Assembly: GCA_014800385.1 (NCBI GenBank)
Contig: JAAVGE010000058.1
Coordinates: 1 to 44,042, forward strand
Length of the DNA stretch: 44,042 nt
Origin: Bacteroidales bacterium
GTDB taxonomy: Bacteria; Bacteroidota; Bacteroidia; Bacteroidales; Muribaculaceae
Reading direction: 5' to 3'
A program made the position numbers and the translations under genes. Below are positions 17,622 to 27,081 of the stretch, in pieces. Position 1 is the first letter of the stretch. Every line of letters starts with the position of its first letter. Under the pieces are notes generated by a model. That model was not told the DNA's origin. It saw only the letters and a program-made list of their open reading frames with translations, and did no database searches.

Positions 17622-18578
17622 TTATCTGTGGCAAGGCCAGGCATCGGGAAATTCTTCCGCCAGTTTCTCACTATGGAGGTCACGCAATGCCTGCGGCGAC
17701 TCACCTGTGGCGGCTATGACGCGTATGTTGCCATTGTTGTTTACGGTTTCAAGGTGTACGTCGGGATGCAGGCCCATGAATATTCGAGCACGGGTCGCGG
17801 ACTCGCTCGATGCCACAACCAGGTAATATGGGTCGGCATCGTCAAATCTGATGCCGGCGTTTCTGCGTGACAATTCTGTCGGTGAAATGACAGAGTGTGA
17901 CGACACGGAATCGGTCGGCATGGCTATATTGAGTGAAATCTCGATCGGTTTCACTTCGTTTGATTCTTGTGACGGCATCGTTATTCCGGGGAGAGCCAGC
18001 GAAGCCATGTGTAACTCGTTTTCATTGACAGTCACCGGGGTTGTGGTCAGGAAGCCTATTATAATGAGAAGTATAATGGAGGCTGCCACACGCATGAATC
18101 CGGGGAAGGTCAACGTTCGTGACTTGCGTACCGGTTGCAGTGCTGCCTCACGCTGTTCAACCGTCGATACCTCTATTTCCGGAAGTCCGAACAGCACCGG
18201 TGTGTCAAAGAATCGGCGTGAGGGCTCAAAGGTTATCGCACCGTGGGGGAGGCGCATGAAAATACCTAATGACCCTGCGCTGCAACGACCTTCAGGCTGC
18301 GAAAGTTCGGTTTTGATTTTGGATACTTCATCGGCAACCACGGCTGCGCCCTGCTCATAACTTATGCGGTTTCTGCGTGCTACCGATGCAGCCAAGAGAC
18401 CATCGGAATGAGTCAGTTCAGGGTTGAAAAGTATCTGACGCCGAGGGGGCAGGAAGGTTGATGATGCTGCATGATATTCAGCCGGAATATGACGCACCAC
18501 GAACGCACCGAGATGAGGCACGATGACGCAATCGTGGCTATAAAGCAGATATTCTATGTGGCTGAAAATATTATTCAT
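17622..18578 (-). CDS. HU-CCDC81 / SPOR-domain protein
   Basis: N-terminal 'IFSHIEYLLYSHDCVIVPHLGAFVVRHIPAEY...FNPELTHSDGLLAASVARRNRISYEQ', central TM, C-terminal SPOR-like region. The start is probably an internal Met (18578/18581). Confidence 0.8.
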   Translation of the reverse strand: MNNIFSHIEYLLYSHDCVIVPHLGAFVVRHIPAEYHAASSTFLPPRRQILFNPELTHSDGLLAASVARRNRISYEQGAAVVADEVSKIKTELSQPEGRCSAGSLGIFMRLPHGAITFEPSRRFFDTPVLFGLPEIEVSTVEQREAALQPVRKSRTLTFPGFMRVAASIILLIIIGFLTTTPVTVNENELHMASLALPGITMPSQESNEVKPIEISLNIAMPTDSVSSHSVISPTELSRRNAGIRFDDADPYYLVVASSESATRARIFMGLHPDVHLETVNNNGNIRVIAATGESPQALRDLHSEKLAEEFPDAWPCHR

Positions 18579-18626
18579 CATTGCAAAGTTACGGAATAAG
18601 GAGGAGAAATGCAAGCGCAGACACCG

Positions 18627-19595
18627 TTATTTGATGAACACGGTGACCAGATCACCATTGCCATCGACTGCCACTTTAGGCATGACAGCGGGGATGAGCA
18701 GCGTGTGGCCCTGAGGCAACGGGTGTGTTGAACCGTCAGGTGCGGTCAGTGTCAGGTTTCCCTTGGTGGCAATCACTATCGTGAAGGAGTCACGCCTTTC
18801 CATGTCGAGTACATGGTGTCCGTTCACCTTTATTATTGTTGATGTAAACTGCGGACAATCCTCCAGGATGATCTCTTTTCCTTCGATGGCGGGAATGTTG
18901 CGTGCATCGCGTTGCTTCAGATCATATTTGATCGCTTCGATGCTCTCTTCCACATGCAGAGACCGGAGATTACCTTCGGCGTCGCGGCGGTTATAGTCAA
19001 AAATGCGGTACGTGACATCGCTTGCCTGCTGCACTTCAAGCACGAAGTTGCCGGCTCCAAGGGCATGGATGCATCCGGGAGGGAGCAGGAACACGTCCCC
19101 TTCGCGAGGGGTGAAGCGTTTCAGCATATTGACAATTTCTCCGTTGTTTACGGCGTCAATAAATGATTCAGGTGTGACAGGCTTGGCGAAACCGGCATAG
19201 AGGTAGGCTGACGGGGAAGGTGATAAAGAGTACCACATCTCTATTTTTCCCGGACCGTCATGGCGACGTGCCGCCAGTTGGTCGTCAGGATGAACCTGTA
19301 TCGACAAATCCTGTGCTGAATCAATGAATTTTACCAGAAGCGGGAAATTGTTCCCGTATTGTTTATGTAGTCTTTCTCCCATTATTTCCTTGCCGTGACC
19401 GGCGAGGATGGCTGACAGGGGAGTGCCTTTATACTGACCGTCCGCAACAACTGACTCATACCCTTCGATGGGGCTTACTTCCCATGATTCACCTATGGTG
19501 GAACCCTGCGAAGCAACTCCTTTGAAGTCGGCGATACGGGTGCCTCCCCAAAGGACCGATTTGTAAATTGTATTGAATTTTAATATCGGAAACAT
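18627..19595 (-). CDS. manA: Mannose-6-phosphate isomerase, class I
   Basis: 'FPILKFNTIYKSVLWGGTRIADFKG...IGESWEVSPIEGYESVVADG...LSIQVHPDDQLA...LPPGCIHALGAGNFVLEVQQASDVTYRIFDYNR'. The internal Met at 19595 is the likely start. Confidence 0.93.
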   Translation of the reverse strand: MFPILKFNTIYKSVLWGGTRIADFKGVASQGSTIGESWEVSPIEGYESVVADGQYKGTPLSAILAGHGKEIMGERLHKQYGNNFPLLVKFIDSAQDLSIQVHPDDQLAARRHDGPGKIEMWYSLSPSPSAYLYAGFAKPVTPESFIDAVNNGEIVNMLKRFTPREGDVFLLPPGCIHALGAGNFVLEVQQASDVTYRIFDYNRRDAEGNLRSLHVEESIEAIKYDLKQRDARNIPAIEGKEIILEDCPQFTSTIIKVNGHHVLDMERRDSFTIVIATKGNLTLTAPDGSTHPLPQGHTLLIPAVMPKVAVDGNGDLVTVFIK

Positions 19596-19723
19596 GACTG
19601 GTTGTTGAAAAATTATGCAAATGTAACTAAAATTTGGAATATTCACATTGCCTGAAGTGTACAAATTACGACTTTTTTTGAAAAAATATCATTCCAATCT
19701 GTTTCGGGTTGGATTATTTTGAG

Positions 19724-19731
19724 TAATTTTG
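19724..19731 (+). promoter_or_regulatory. Bacteroidetes-type -7 box (TAATTTTG) upstream of lgt
   Basis: Matches TAnnTTTG 27 bp upstream of the lgt ATG; candidate -33 element 'TTTC' about 18 bp upstream. Confidence 0.45.
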
Positions 19732-19757
19732 TGCTTGAACATTTATATTAATGAGCA

Positions 19758-20603
19758 ATGTTACATAATGCAATAGTCTGGGATGTCAACCCTGAATTGA
19801 TAGATTCGTTCATATCGATCCGATGGTACGGGCTGATGTTCGCCATAGGTTTCCTCGTCGGCTACAAGATAGAGGAACGTATATTCAAACATGAGGGAGC
19901 GCCGGAGCGATGGCTCGGGTTGTTACTGCTGTGGGTTATGGCCGGCACTGTGATAGGCGCACGCCTGGGGCATGTGTTTTTCTACGCATGGGATTACTAC
20001 AGCATGCACCCTGAGGAGATTATCCGGGTGTGGGAAGGGGGGCTCGCCAGTCATGGTGGCACCATCGGTGTCATTGCCGGAGTGTTCTGTTTCTCATGGT
20101 TCACTACCAAACGCAGTCCCCTCTGGACTTTTGACCGTCTTGTGATTCCCATAGCATTGGTGGGGGCGTTGATACGCTTCGGCAATCTGATGAACTCCGA
20201 GATTTTCGGTCATGCCACCGACCTTCCCTGGGGCTTTATGTTCGTGCGCTCGCGTGAGTGGCATGCCTTCTATGAGGGTCAGGGGTGTCATCCTACCCAG
20301 ATTTATGAGTCGCTCTGCTATCTGGCACTGTTCGGACTGCTGATGTGGATGTACTGGAAGCGCAATGCCGAGCGCCGTCCCGGTCTGATTTTCGGAGTCT
20401 TTCTGACCGTGCTATTCTCATGCCGGTTCCTCATAGAGTTCATCAAGAACCCGCAGGAGGAGTTTGAGCGTGACATGATTCTCAATATGGGGCAACTGCT
20501 CAGTGTGCCGTTCATCATTCTCGGTGTGATAATGATTGTGCGGGCCATGCGCCGTCCTCCGGTAGAATTACAGTTCCCAAACAAGTTCCCTGACGAAAAG
20601 TGA
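19758..20603 (+). CDS. lgt: Prolipoprotein diacylglyceryl transferase
   Basis: 'SIRWYGLMFAIGFLVGY...GARLGHVFFYAWDYY...WEGGLASHGGTIGVI...LIRFGNLMNSEIFG...HPTQIYESL'. Confidence 0.97.
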   Translation: MLHNAIVWDVNPELIDSFISIRWYGLMFAIGFLVGYKIEERIFKHEGAPERWLGLLLLWVMAGTVIGARLGHVFFYAWDYYSMHPEEIIRVWEGGLASHGGTIGVIAGVFCFSWFTTKRSPLWTFDRLVIPIALVGALIRFGNLMNSEIFGHATDLPWGFMFVRSREWHAFYEGQGCHPTQIYESLCYLALFGLLMWMYWKRNAERRPGLIFGVFLTVLFSCRFLIEFIKNPQEEFERDMILNMGQLLSVPFIILGVIMIVRAMRRPPVELQFPNKFPDEK

Positions 20604-22630
20604 AAAGAAAACTCGGCATACTTCTGTTCTTGCTCGCATCCATCATAGGCTGCCGGGCTCAGATCAATACGGAGCAGGTGCTTCGTGTGGGGCAAAACGC
20701 GCTCTATTTCGAGGATTATATGCTCTCGATTCAGTATTTCAATCAGGTTATCAAGGCTAAACCCTATCTTGCCCAGCCATATTTTTTCCGTTCGATAGCC
20801 AAACTGAACTTAGAGGACTTTCAAGGTGCGGAGGCTGATGCCACAGCAGCCATCGAGCGCAATCCGTTCATCACCGATGCTTACGAGGTGAGGGGTGTGG
20901 CACGTCAGAACATGGGTCGCTACGCCGAATCGGTGGCCGACTATAACAAGGCTCTCGAACTGCTCCCCTACAACCGCGGACTGATGCTGAACAAGGCGAT
21001 AGCGGAGCAGGAAATGGAAGATTACGATGCCTCGCGCAACACCTTCACCGAACTGCTGAAAAAATATCCCAACTACGATAATGCCTACGTCGGTCGCGCC
21101 CGACTGAATATTCTCACCGGCGACACCGTGGCTGCCATAGCCGACCTGGACCGCGCGACATCGATCAACAAAAACCTTGTCAACGCCTACGTGCTCCGCG
21201 CCGACATATCAATCAAAAAGGAGCAGAACTATGCACAGGCCCTCGAGGATATGAACGAGGCTATCAAATTACAACCCAAATTCGCCGGCTTCTTTATCAA
21301 CAGGGCATTCCTGCGATATAACCTCGACGACTATTTCGGTGCCATGGCTGACTATGACTATGCGATAGGGCTGGATCCTACCAACAATATAGCCTACTTC
21401 AACCGTGGTCTGCTGCGCGCAGAGGTGCATGACAATGACAAGGCTATTGCCGACTTCAGCAGGGTGATCCAGTTGGATCCGAATGACTACCGTGCGCTCT
21501 TTAACCGATCCATGCTTTATAGCGAAACAGGCGATTACAAAAAGGCTCTTGCCGATATAGACCGTGTGGTCGAGGCGTTTCCGGACTATGACGGCGCACT
21601 GCTCACCCGTTTCCAGATCTACGACAAAATGGGGGACAAACGCCATGCCGAGGCTGACTATCGTGCGGCAATGGCTTTGTCAAAGAATATAGACAAAATA
21701 GCGGCTTCGCATCAACAGAACAACAGCGGTGAGGCTAACAATGAGAACCCCAAACCTTCCGACCCCGAAGAACTGACCCGTAGCCGTTTCTCGACACTGC
21801 TCACCATCGAGAACGAGCATAACGTGGATCAGGAATATAACAACAAATCAATTCGAGGACGTGTGCAGGACCATAGGGTACAGGCCAAAATCAGCCCTCC
21901 CTTCACCATCTCCTACTATGCATCGACTAATCAGTTGAAGGAGACTCCTTATTATATTAAAGAGGTGGATGATATCAATGCCACACGAATGTTGCGCCGC
22001 ATGCTGCTTGTCACCGATGCTGAAAACACCGTGGATGATGAATCGGATATCCGTGAACATTTCAATTCCATTGAATACTACAACTCCTACATCTCCACCC
22101 ACGCCCCCAGGTCAATCGACTATTTCGGACGTGCCATGGATTTTATTTCGATACATAATTATGGCAAGGCGATAGAGGATTTCAACCGAGCCATAGAACT
22201 GACACCCGACCTGGCTCCGGCTTATCTTATGCGTGCCGTGGCCCGCTACCGCCAGGCTATCGCCGACCGTGACACACACCCGGTCAATGCAGACAGCCGC
22301 GAATCGTTCGCTCTGGCTAACGCCCGCCTGCGTGCCGAAATGGATAAGGTGCTTCAGGATTATGACAAACTGATTGAACTGTCACCGCGTATGCCCTTCG
22401 CGTATTATAATAAAGGTGTGATGCTCGCCCAGACAGGCGACCTTACACAGGCATTGCAGAATTTTACACGCACCATCGAACTGAAACCAGACATGGGTGA
22501 GGCGTATTATAACCGTGGTTTCGTCTACCTTCAGTTGGGGCAGAGAGAGAAAGGTATAAACGACCTGTCCAAAGCCGGCGAATTAGGTGTGGTGGAATCT
22601 TACAATCTGCTCAAACAGATGGGACGCTGA
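20600..22630 (+). CDS. Tetratricopeptide-repeat protein
   Basis: Many TPR units ('AYFNRGLLRAEVHDNDKAIADFSRVIQLDP'); signal peptide; GTG start overlapping the lgt stop by 4 bp. Confidence 0.92.
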   Translation: MKRKLGILLFLLASIIGCRAQINTEQVLRVGQNALYFEDYMLSIQYFNQVIKAKPYLAQPYFFRSIAKLNLEDFQGAEADATAAIERNPFITDAYEVRGVARQNMGRYAESVADYNKALELLPYNRGLMLNKAIAEQEMEDYDASRNTFTELLKKYPNYDNAYVGRARLNILTGDTVAAIADLDRATSINKNLVNAYVLRADISIKKEQNYAQALEDMNEAIKLQPKFAGFFINRAFLRYNLDDYFGAMADYDYAIGLDPTNNIAYFNRGLLRAEVHDNDKAIADFSRVIQLDPNDYRALFNRSMLYSETGDYKKALADIDRVVEAFPDYDGALLTRFQIYDKMGDKRHAEADYRAAMALSKNIDKIAASHQQNNSGEANNENPKPSDPEELTRSRFSTLLTIENEHNVDQEYNNKSIRGRVQDHRVQAKISPPFTISYYASTNQLKETPYYIKEVDDINATRMLRRMLLVTDAENTVDDESDIREHFNSIEYYNSYISTHAPRSIDYFGRAMDFISIHNYGKAIEDFNRAIELTPDLAPAYLMRAVARYRQAIADRDTHPVNADSRESFALANARLRAEMDKVLQDYDKLIELSPRMPFAYYNKGVMLAQTGDLTQALQNFTRTIELKPDMGEAYYNRGFVYLQLGQREKGINDLSKAGELGVVESYNLLKQMGR

Positions 22631-22687
22631 CGGTGTTATAAAGTAACCTATGAAAAGAAAACACGAATCTAACATAAACATGAAAAA

Positions 22688-24214
22688 ATGATAACAGAAC
22701 ACGACAAACAGACACTCGCCGCAAAAGGTATAGCGGAAAAGGACGTGAAACAGCAACTCGGACGCTTCGAGTCCGGTTTCCCGTTCCTCGAACTGAAAGG
22801 GGCTGCCCGCCCCGGCGACGGTATTCAGGTGCTTGACACCGAAGCCATCGAACAGGCCAAAGCCAGATGGTACGCCTATCTGGCAAATGGGGGAGAGGTG
22901 ACCAAATTCGTGCCTGCTTCAGGTGCGGCCTCGCGTATGTTCAAATCTCTTTTTGCCTTCGTCGACGGTGACACGGACACTCCTGCACCCGGATCAGATG
23001 TTGATAAACTGGTTAAGGATATTGAAAAATTAGCCTTCTATGCTGAACTTGACGCTGTCGTTAAAAAACTCTACGGCAAGGATGTCAAGCAGATGCTTGC
23101 AGAAGGGGATACACGCAAGGTCATCGCCGCCATCATACTTCCTGAGGGTATGAATTACGGTAGCCTGCCGAAAGGTCTGCTGACATTCCATGCTTATTCC
23201 GATGGCTCTACCCGTACTCCGCTGGAGGAACAGATGGTGGAAGGTGTGCAGACAGCCAAATGTGCCGATGGAAAGGTTAACCTCCATTTCACCGTTTCAG
23301 GCAACCACCGTCAGATGTTCCTTGATAAGATAGCCTCCGTTGCACCATCACTCGAAAAAGAGCATGGAGTGAAGATAAACGTTTCGCTCAGCGAGCAGAA
23401 ACCCAGCACCGATACCATAGCGGTCAATGCTGACAACACACCCTTCCGCGAAAATGATGAACTGGTGTTCCGTCCCGGTGGTCACGGTGCGCTTATTCAG
23501 AATCTCAATGATATAGACTCTGAGGTTGTGTTCATAAAGAATATCGACAACGTGGTTCCCGACAATTTCCGCTCTGCCACAGTAGTATATAAAAAGGTGA
23601 TAGCCGGTGTGCTCATTCAGGTGCATGACCGAATCGCCCTCTACATGGATATGCTTGAAAAAGGGAACTACACATCCGCCGATCTGGATCGCATGGTGCA
23701 GTTCATGCAGAACACACTTTGCATAAGTGACGAACGTGTGTCAAAGATGGATCAGACCGAACTGGCATTGTATCTCAAACATAAATTCGACCGTCCGCTG
23801 CGAGTGTGCGGAATGGTACGCAACGAAGGAGAGCCCGGCGGCGGTCCTTATATAGCACGCAACAGCGATGGTTCCTACTCACCACAGATTCTGGAAAGTT
23901 CGCAGATCGACATGTCCAACAGCGACTATGTAGGCATGATGAAGAGAGCCACACATTTCAATCCGGTAGACCTTGTCTGCTATATCCGCGACTGCAAGGG
24001 TAATAAATACGATCTGACTAAATATGTTGATCCCGACACGGGCTTCATCTCCTCAAAATCGCTTCACGGACGCGAACTCAAAGCCCTTGAACTGCCCGGA
24101 CTGTGGAATGGTGCCATGAGCGACTGGAACACCGTGTTCGTTGAGGTGCCGATCGACACCTTCAATCCCGTAAAAACAGTAAATGATCTGTTAAGAAACA
24201 GTCATCAAGGATGA
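22688..24214 (+). CDS. DUF4301 family protein
   Basis: Recognised family; 'TKFVPASGAASRMFKSLFAFVDG', 'FRPGGHGALIQNLNDIDSEVVFIKNIDNVVPD'. Confidence 0.88.
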   Translation: MITEHDKQTLAAKGIAEKDVKQQLGRFESGFPFLELKGAARPGDGIQVLDTEAIEQAKARWYAYLANGGEVTKFVPASGAASRMFKSLFAFVDGDTDTPAPGSDVDKLVKDIEKLAFYAELDAVVKKLYGKDVKQMLAEGDTRKVIAAIILPEGMNYGSLPKGLLTFHAYSDGSTRTPLEEQMVEGVQTAKCADGKVNLHFTVSGNHRQMFLDKIASVAPSLEKEHGVKINVSLSEQKPSTDTIAVNADNTPFRENDELVFRPGGHGALIQNLNDIDSEVVFIKNIDNVVPDNFRSATVVYKKVIAGVLIQVHDRIALYMDMLEKGNYTSADLDRMVQFMQNTLCISDERVSKMDQTELALYLKHKFDRPLRVCGMVRNEGEPGGGPYIARNSDGSYSPQILESSQIDMSNSDYVGMMKRATHFNPVDLVCYIRDCKGNKYDLTKYVDPDTGFISSKSLHGRELKALELPGLWNGAMSDWNTVFVEVPIDTFNPVKTVNDLLRNSHQG

Positions 24215-24305
24215 AATTGTAAAAAAAAATTAAGAAAAAAACGTAAAAAAGCACCCCTGTTAAGTTTTTTTAGCAAAGATATTTCAGAATGTCAAAGAGA
24301 TTTCG

Positions 24306-24313
24306 TAAATTTG
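24306..24313 (+). promoter_or_regulatory. Bacteroidetes-type -7 box (TAAATTTG) upstream of acpP
   Basis: TAnnTTTG match in an AT-rich intergenic region about 95 bp upstream of the acpP ATG. Confidence 0.5.
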
Positions 24314-24407
24314 CACTCTGAAACGCGGACTGCGCATTTATTTAGTGCAAAACCGTATTTGAAATAGAGAAATCATTAGTAATTATTAATTTATAAAATT
24401 TAGAATT

Positions 24408-24653
24408 ATGTCAGAAGAAGTTGCATCAAAAGTAAAAGAAATCATCGTTGATCTTCTTGGTGCCGATGAATCAAAAGTAACTGAAACCGCTTCATTCACC
24501 ACAGATCTTGGTGCAGACAGCCTTGAAACTGTTGACCTGATCATGAAACTCGAACAGGAATTCGACATCGAAATCCCCGAGGACAAAGCCAACACCATCA
24601 CCACTGTAGGTCAGGCTATCGACTACGTTCAGAAAGCAGTAGCAGAAAAATAA
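24408..24653 (+). CDS. acpP: Acyl carrier protein
   Basis: '[66 protein letters not shown]' with the DSLE phosphopantetheine site. Confidence 0.99.
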   Translation: MSEEVASKVKEIIVDLLGADESKVTETASFTTDLGADSLETVDLIMKLEQEFDIEIPEDKANTITTVGQAIDYVQKAVAEK

Positions 24654-24678
24654 TTGGAGAAAAAGATTCTCTGAATAT

Positions 24679-24723
24679 AAGTAACTGATTTCCACGTGAG
24701 TCAGTTACTTATTATTGTTTTTT
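24679..24723 (+). terminator. Rho-independent terminator/attenuator between acpP and fabF
   Basis: AAGTAACTGA...TCAGTTACTT perfect 10-bp stem (24679-24688 / 24701-24710), then attattgtttttt. Confidence 0.75.
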
Positions 24724-24817
24724 GACAATCTTTATTTTTGATGCTTTATATATCGCCATATCACTCTGATATATAGGCAAAACAATCTGAAAACATAACA
24801 AATCAAATTCTCTGATA

Positions 24818-26083
24818 ATGGAACTTAAAAGAGTAGTAGTAACGGGTCTCGGTGCCATTACCCCCATCGGTAATGACGCTGACACCACATGGAAAAATGC
24901 TTTGGCAGGTGTTAGCGGAGCCGGTCCTATTACCCATTTTGACGCTTCACAGTTTAAAACTCAGTTCGCCTGCGAGGTGAAAGGGTTTAACGGAGAAGAA
25001 TATTTCGACCGCAAGAAAAGTCGTGCCCTCGACCTCTATGCACAGTATGCTTTCGCCGCTTCTGTTCAGGCTATCAAGGACTCCGGTCTGCTTGAAGCAG
25101 ATAACCTCAACAAGGATAGAGTCGGTGTAATCATCGCTGCCGGTATCGGTGGTCTTCACACTTTCGAAGAAGAAGCAGGTAACTATGCCCTCAATCAGGC
25201 TAAAGGTCCCAAATACAGCCCCTTCTTCATCCCCAAAATGATTGCTGACATCGCTTCAGGTCATGTTTCAATGGAGTATGGCTTCCATGGTCCCAACTTC
25301 GGTACTGTTTCTGCTTGTGCTTCATCAAACAATGCCATCATCGATGCTTTCAACCTCATCCGTCTGGGTAAGGCTGACGCTATTGTTACCGGTGGTGCTG
25401 AGGCAGCAGTGTTCCCCGCAGGTGTGGGTGGCTTCAATGCAATGCACGCGCTGTCAACACGCAACGACAGCCCCGAAACAGCATCCCGTCCTTTCAGCAA
25501 GTCACGCGACGGTTTCGTAATCGGTGAAGGTGGCGTGGTTCTTATTCTTGAAGAACTGGAACACGCTCTTGCACGCGGTGCGAAAATCTATGCTGAGGTT
25601 GCCGGTGGCGGTCTCTCAGCCGATGCTTACCACATCACTGCAACTCACCCCGAAGGTCTCGGTGCCAAACTGGCTATGAAAAATGCCCTCGAGGATGCAG
25701 GCATGACACCCGCTGACATCGACTATATCAACGCTCACGGAACATCAACCCCCGTAGGTGACATCTCCGAAGTGAAGGCTATCGTTGACGTATTCGGCGA
25801 AAATGCTCATAAACTCAACATATCTTCTACCAAATCCATGACAGGTCACCTGCTGGGTGCAACCGGTGCGCTCGAAGCAATGTTCAGCGTGAAGGCTGTC
25901 CAGGAAGATATCGTTCCTCCCACAATCAACCACGATCCGGAGGATCTCGATGAAAACATCGACTATACTCTCAACTTCACATTTGACAAACCTCAGAAAA
26001 GAACCGTTCGCGCCGCTCTTTCAAACTCTTTCGGTTTCGGTGGTCACAACGCTACCGTTATCGTGAAGAAATTTGAAAAATAA
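24818..26083 (+). CDS. fabF: Beta-ketoacyl-ACP synthase II
   Basis: 'RVVVTGLGAITPIGND...GTVSACASSNNAIIDAF...INAHGTSTPVGD...KSMTGHLLGATGALEA...NSFGFGGHNA'. Confidence 0.98.
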   Translation: MELKRVVVTGLGAITPIGNDADTTWKNALAGVSGAGPITHFDASQFKTQFACEVKGFNGEEYFDRKKSRALDLYAQYAFAASVQAIKDSGLLEADNLNKDRVGVIIAAGIGGLHTFEEEAGNYALNQAKGPKYSPFFIPKMIADIASGHVSMEYGFHGPNFGTVSACASSNNAIIDAFNLIRLGKADAIVTGGAEAAVFPAGVGGFNAMHALSTRNDSPETASRPFSKSRDGFVIGEGGVVLILEELEHALARGAKIYAEVAGGGLSADAYHITATHPEGLGAKLAMKNALEDAGMTPADIDYINAHGTSTPVGDISEVKAIVDVFGENAHKLNISSTKSMTGHLLGATGALEAMFSVKAVQEDIVPPTINHDPEDLDENIDYTLNFTFDKPQKRTVRAALSNSFGFGGHNATVIVKKFEK

Positions 26084-26124
26084 TCAGGTGTTGAACTGAA
26101 CTTTTTCGAAGTCAAATACATTTT

Positions 26125-26163
26125 AACAACAGGCGATCTTACCGAGATTGCCTGTTGTTTTAA
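26125..26163 (+). terminator. fabF rho-independent terminator
   Basis: AACAACAGGC (26125-26134) / GCCTGTTGTT (26150-26159), followed by TTTAA. Confidence 0.75.
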
Positions 26164-26235
26164 TAAGTCTGCGGAAAGCCGTGAGGAATCCGCTCCCTTA
26201 TCACGTATCATACTGTAGAACCTAAATTTATTCTT

Positions 26236-27081
26236 ATGAAGACATTAAAAGATATTACAACCGGTGGCGAACGTCCATTTTTCGGTGAACATGACCTGCA
26301 ACTTGAAAACTGTACTATCACGGCAGGTGAATCGGCAATTAAAAACTGCCGAAATATCAACGCCATCAACTGTGTGTTTGAAGGTAAATATCCTTTCTGG
26401 CATGTTGACGGCTTCAACATCAAGGATTGTTTGTTCCGCGAAGGCGCACGTGCCGCACTCTGGTATTCCCGAAACCTCGTCATGACCGACACTCTGGTTG
26501 AAGCACCCAAAATGTTCCGTGAAATGGATGGTATCACCCTCCGCAATGTGCGTATCCCCGATGCGCAGGAAACACTCTGGCACTGCCGTAACGTAGATCT
26601 TGAAAATGTCGAGGTGGCACATGCCGACTATCTGTTCATGCACACCGACAATATCCGCATACGCAACTATCGTCAGGATGGAAACTATTCCTTCCAGTAT
26701 TGCCACAATGTGGAGATCCGCGATGCTGTCATCAACTCAAAGGATGCGTTCTGGAACACTGAAAATGTGACCGTTTATGATTCCGAACTCCACGGTGAGT
26801 ATCTTGGATGGCACTCTCGCAATCTCCGTCTGGTACGTTGCCGTATCAGCGGCACTCAGCCCCTCTGTTACTGCGAGAATCTGATTATGGAGGATTGTGT
26901 GATTGACCCGTCGGGTGACCTCGCGTTTGAGGACTCTTCGCTTCACGCAACAATTCTTTCGGATGTTACCAGTATCAAGAACCCGCGCAGCGGTGAAATC
27001 CGTGTGAAAGGGGTAGGGGAGATTATCCGCGATGAATTTATCAAAGGTCCGGCAGACTGCAAAATTGAAATTACCAAGTGA
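26236..27081 (+). CDS. DUF3737 family protein (right-handed beta-helix-like)
   Basis: 'LKDITTGGERPFFGEHDLQLENCTITAGESAIKNCRNINAINCVFEGKYPFWH...' with repeated 'xxRNLxLxxCxxxG' coils. Confidence 0.9.
   Translation: MKTLKDITTGGERPFFGEHDLQLENCTITAGESAIKNCRNINAINCVFEGKYPFWHVDGFNIKDCLFREGARAALWYSRNLVMTDTLVEAPKMFREMDGITLRNVRIPDAQETLWHCRNVDLENVEVAHADYLFMHTDNIRIRNYRQDGNYSFQYCHNVEIRDAVINSKDAFWNTENVTVYDSELHGEYLGWHSRNLRLVRCRISGTQPLCYCENLIMEDCVIDPSGDLAFEDSSLHATILSDVTSIKNPRSGEIRVKGVGEIIRDEFIKGPADCKIEITK

Noticed and set aside
20600-22630. TPR protein as part of a novel Lgt-linked lipoprotein system
   Set aside because: A 4-bp overlap with lgt indicates an operon, but TPR proteins are generic and nothing further supports a specific system.
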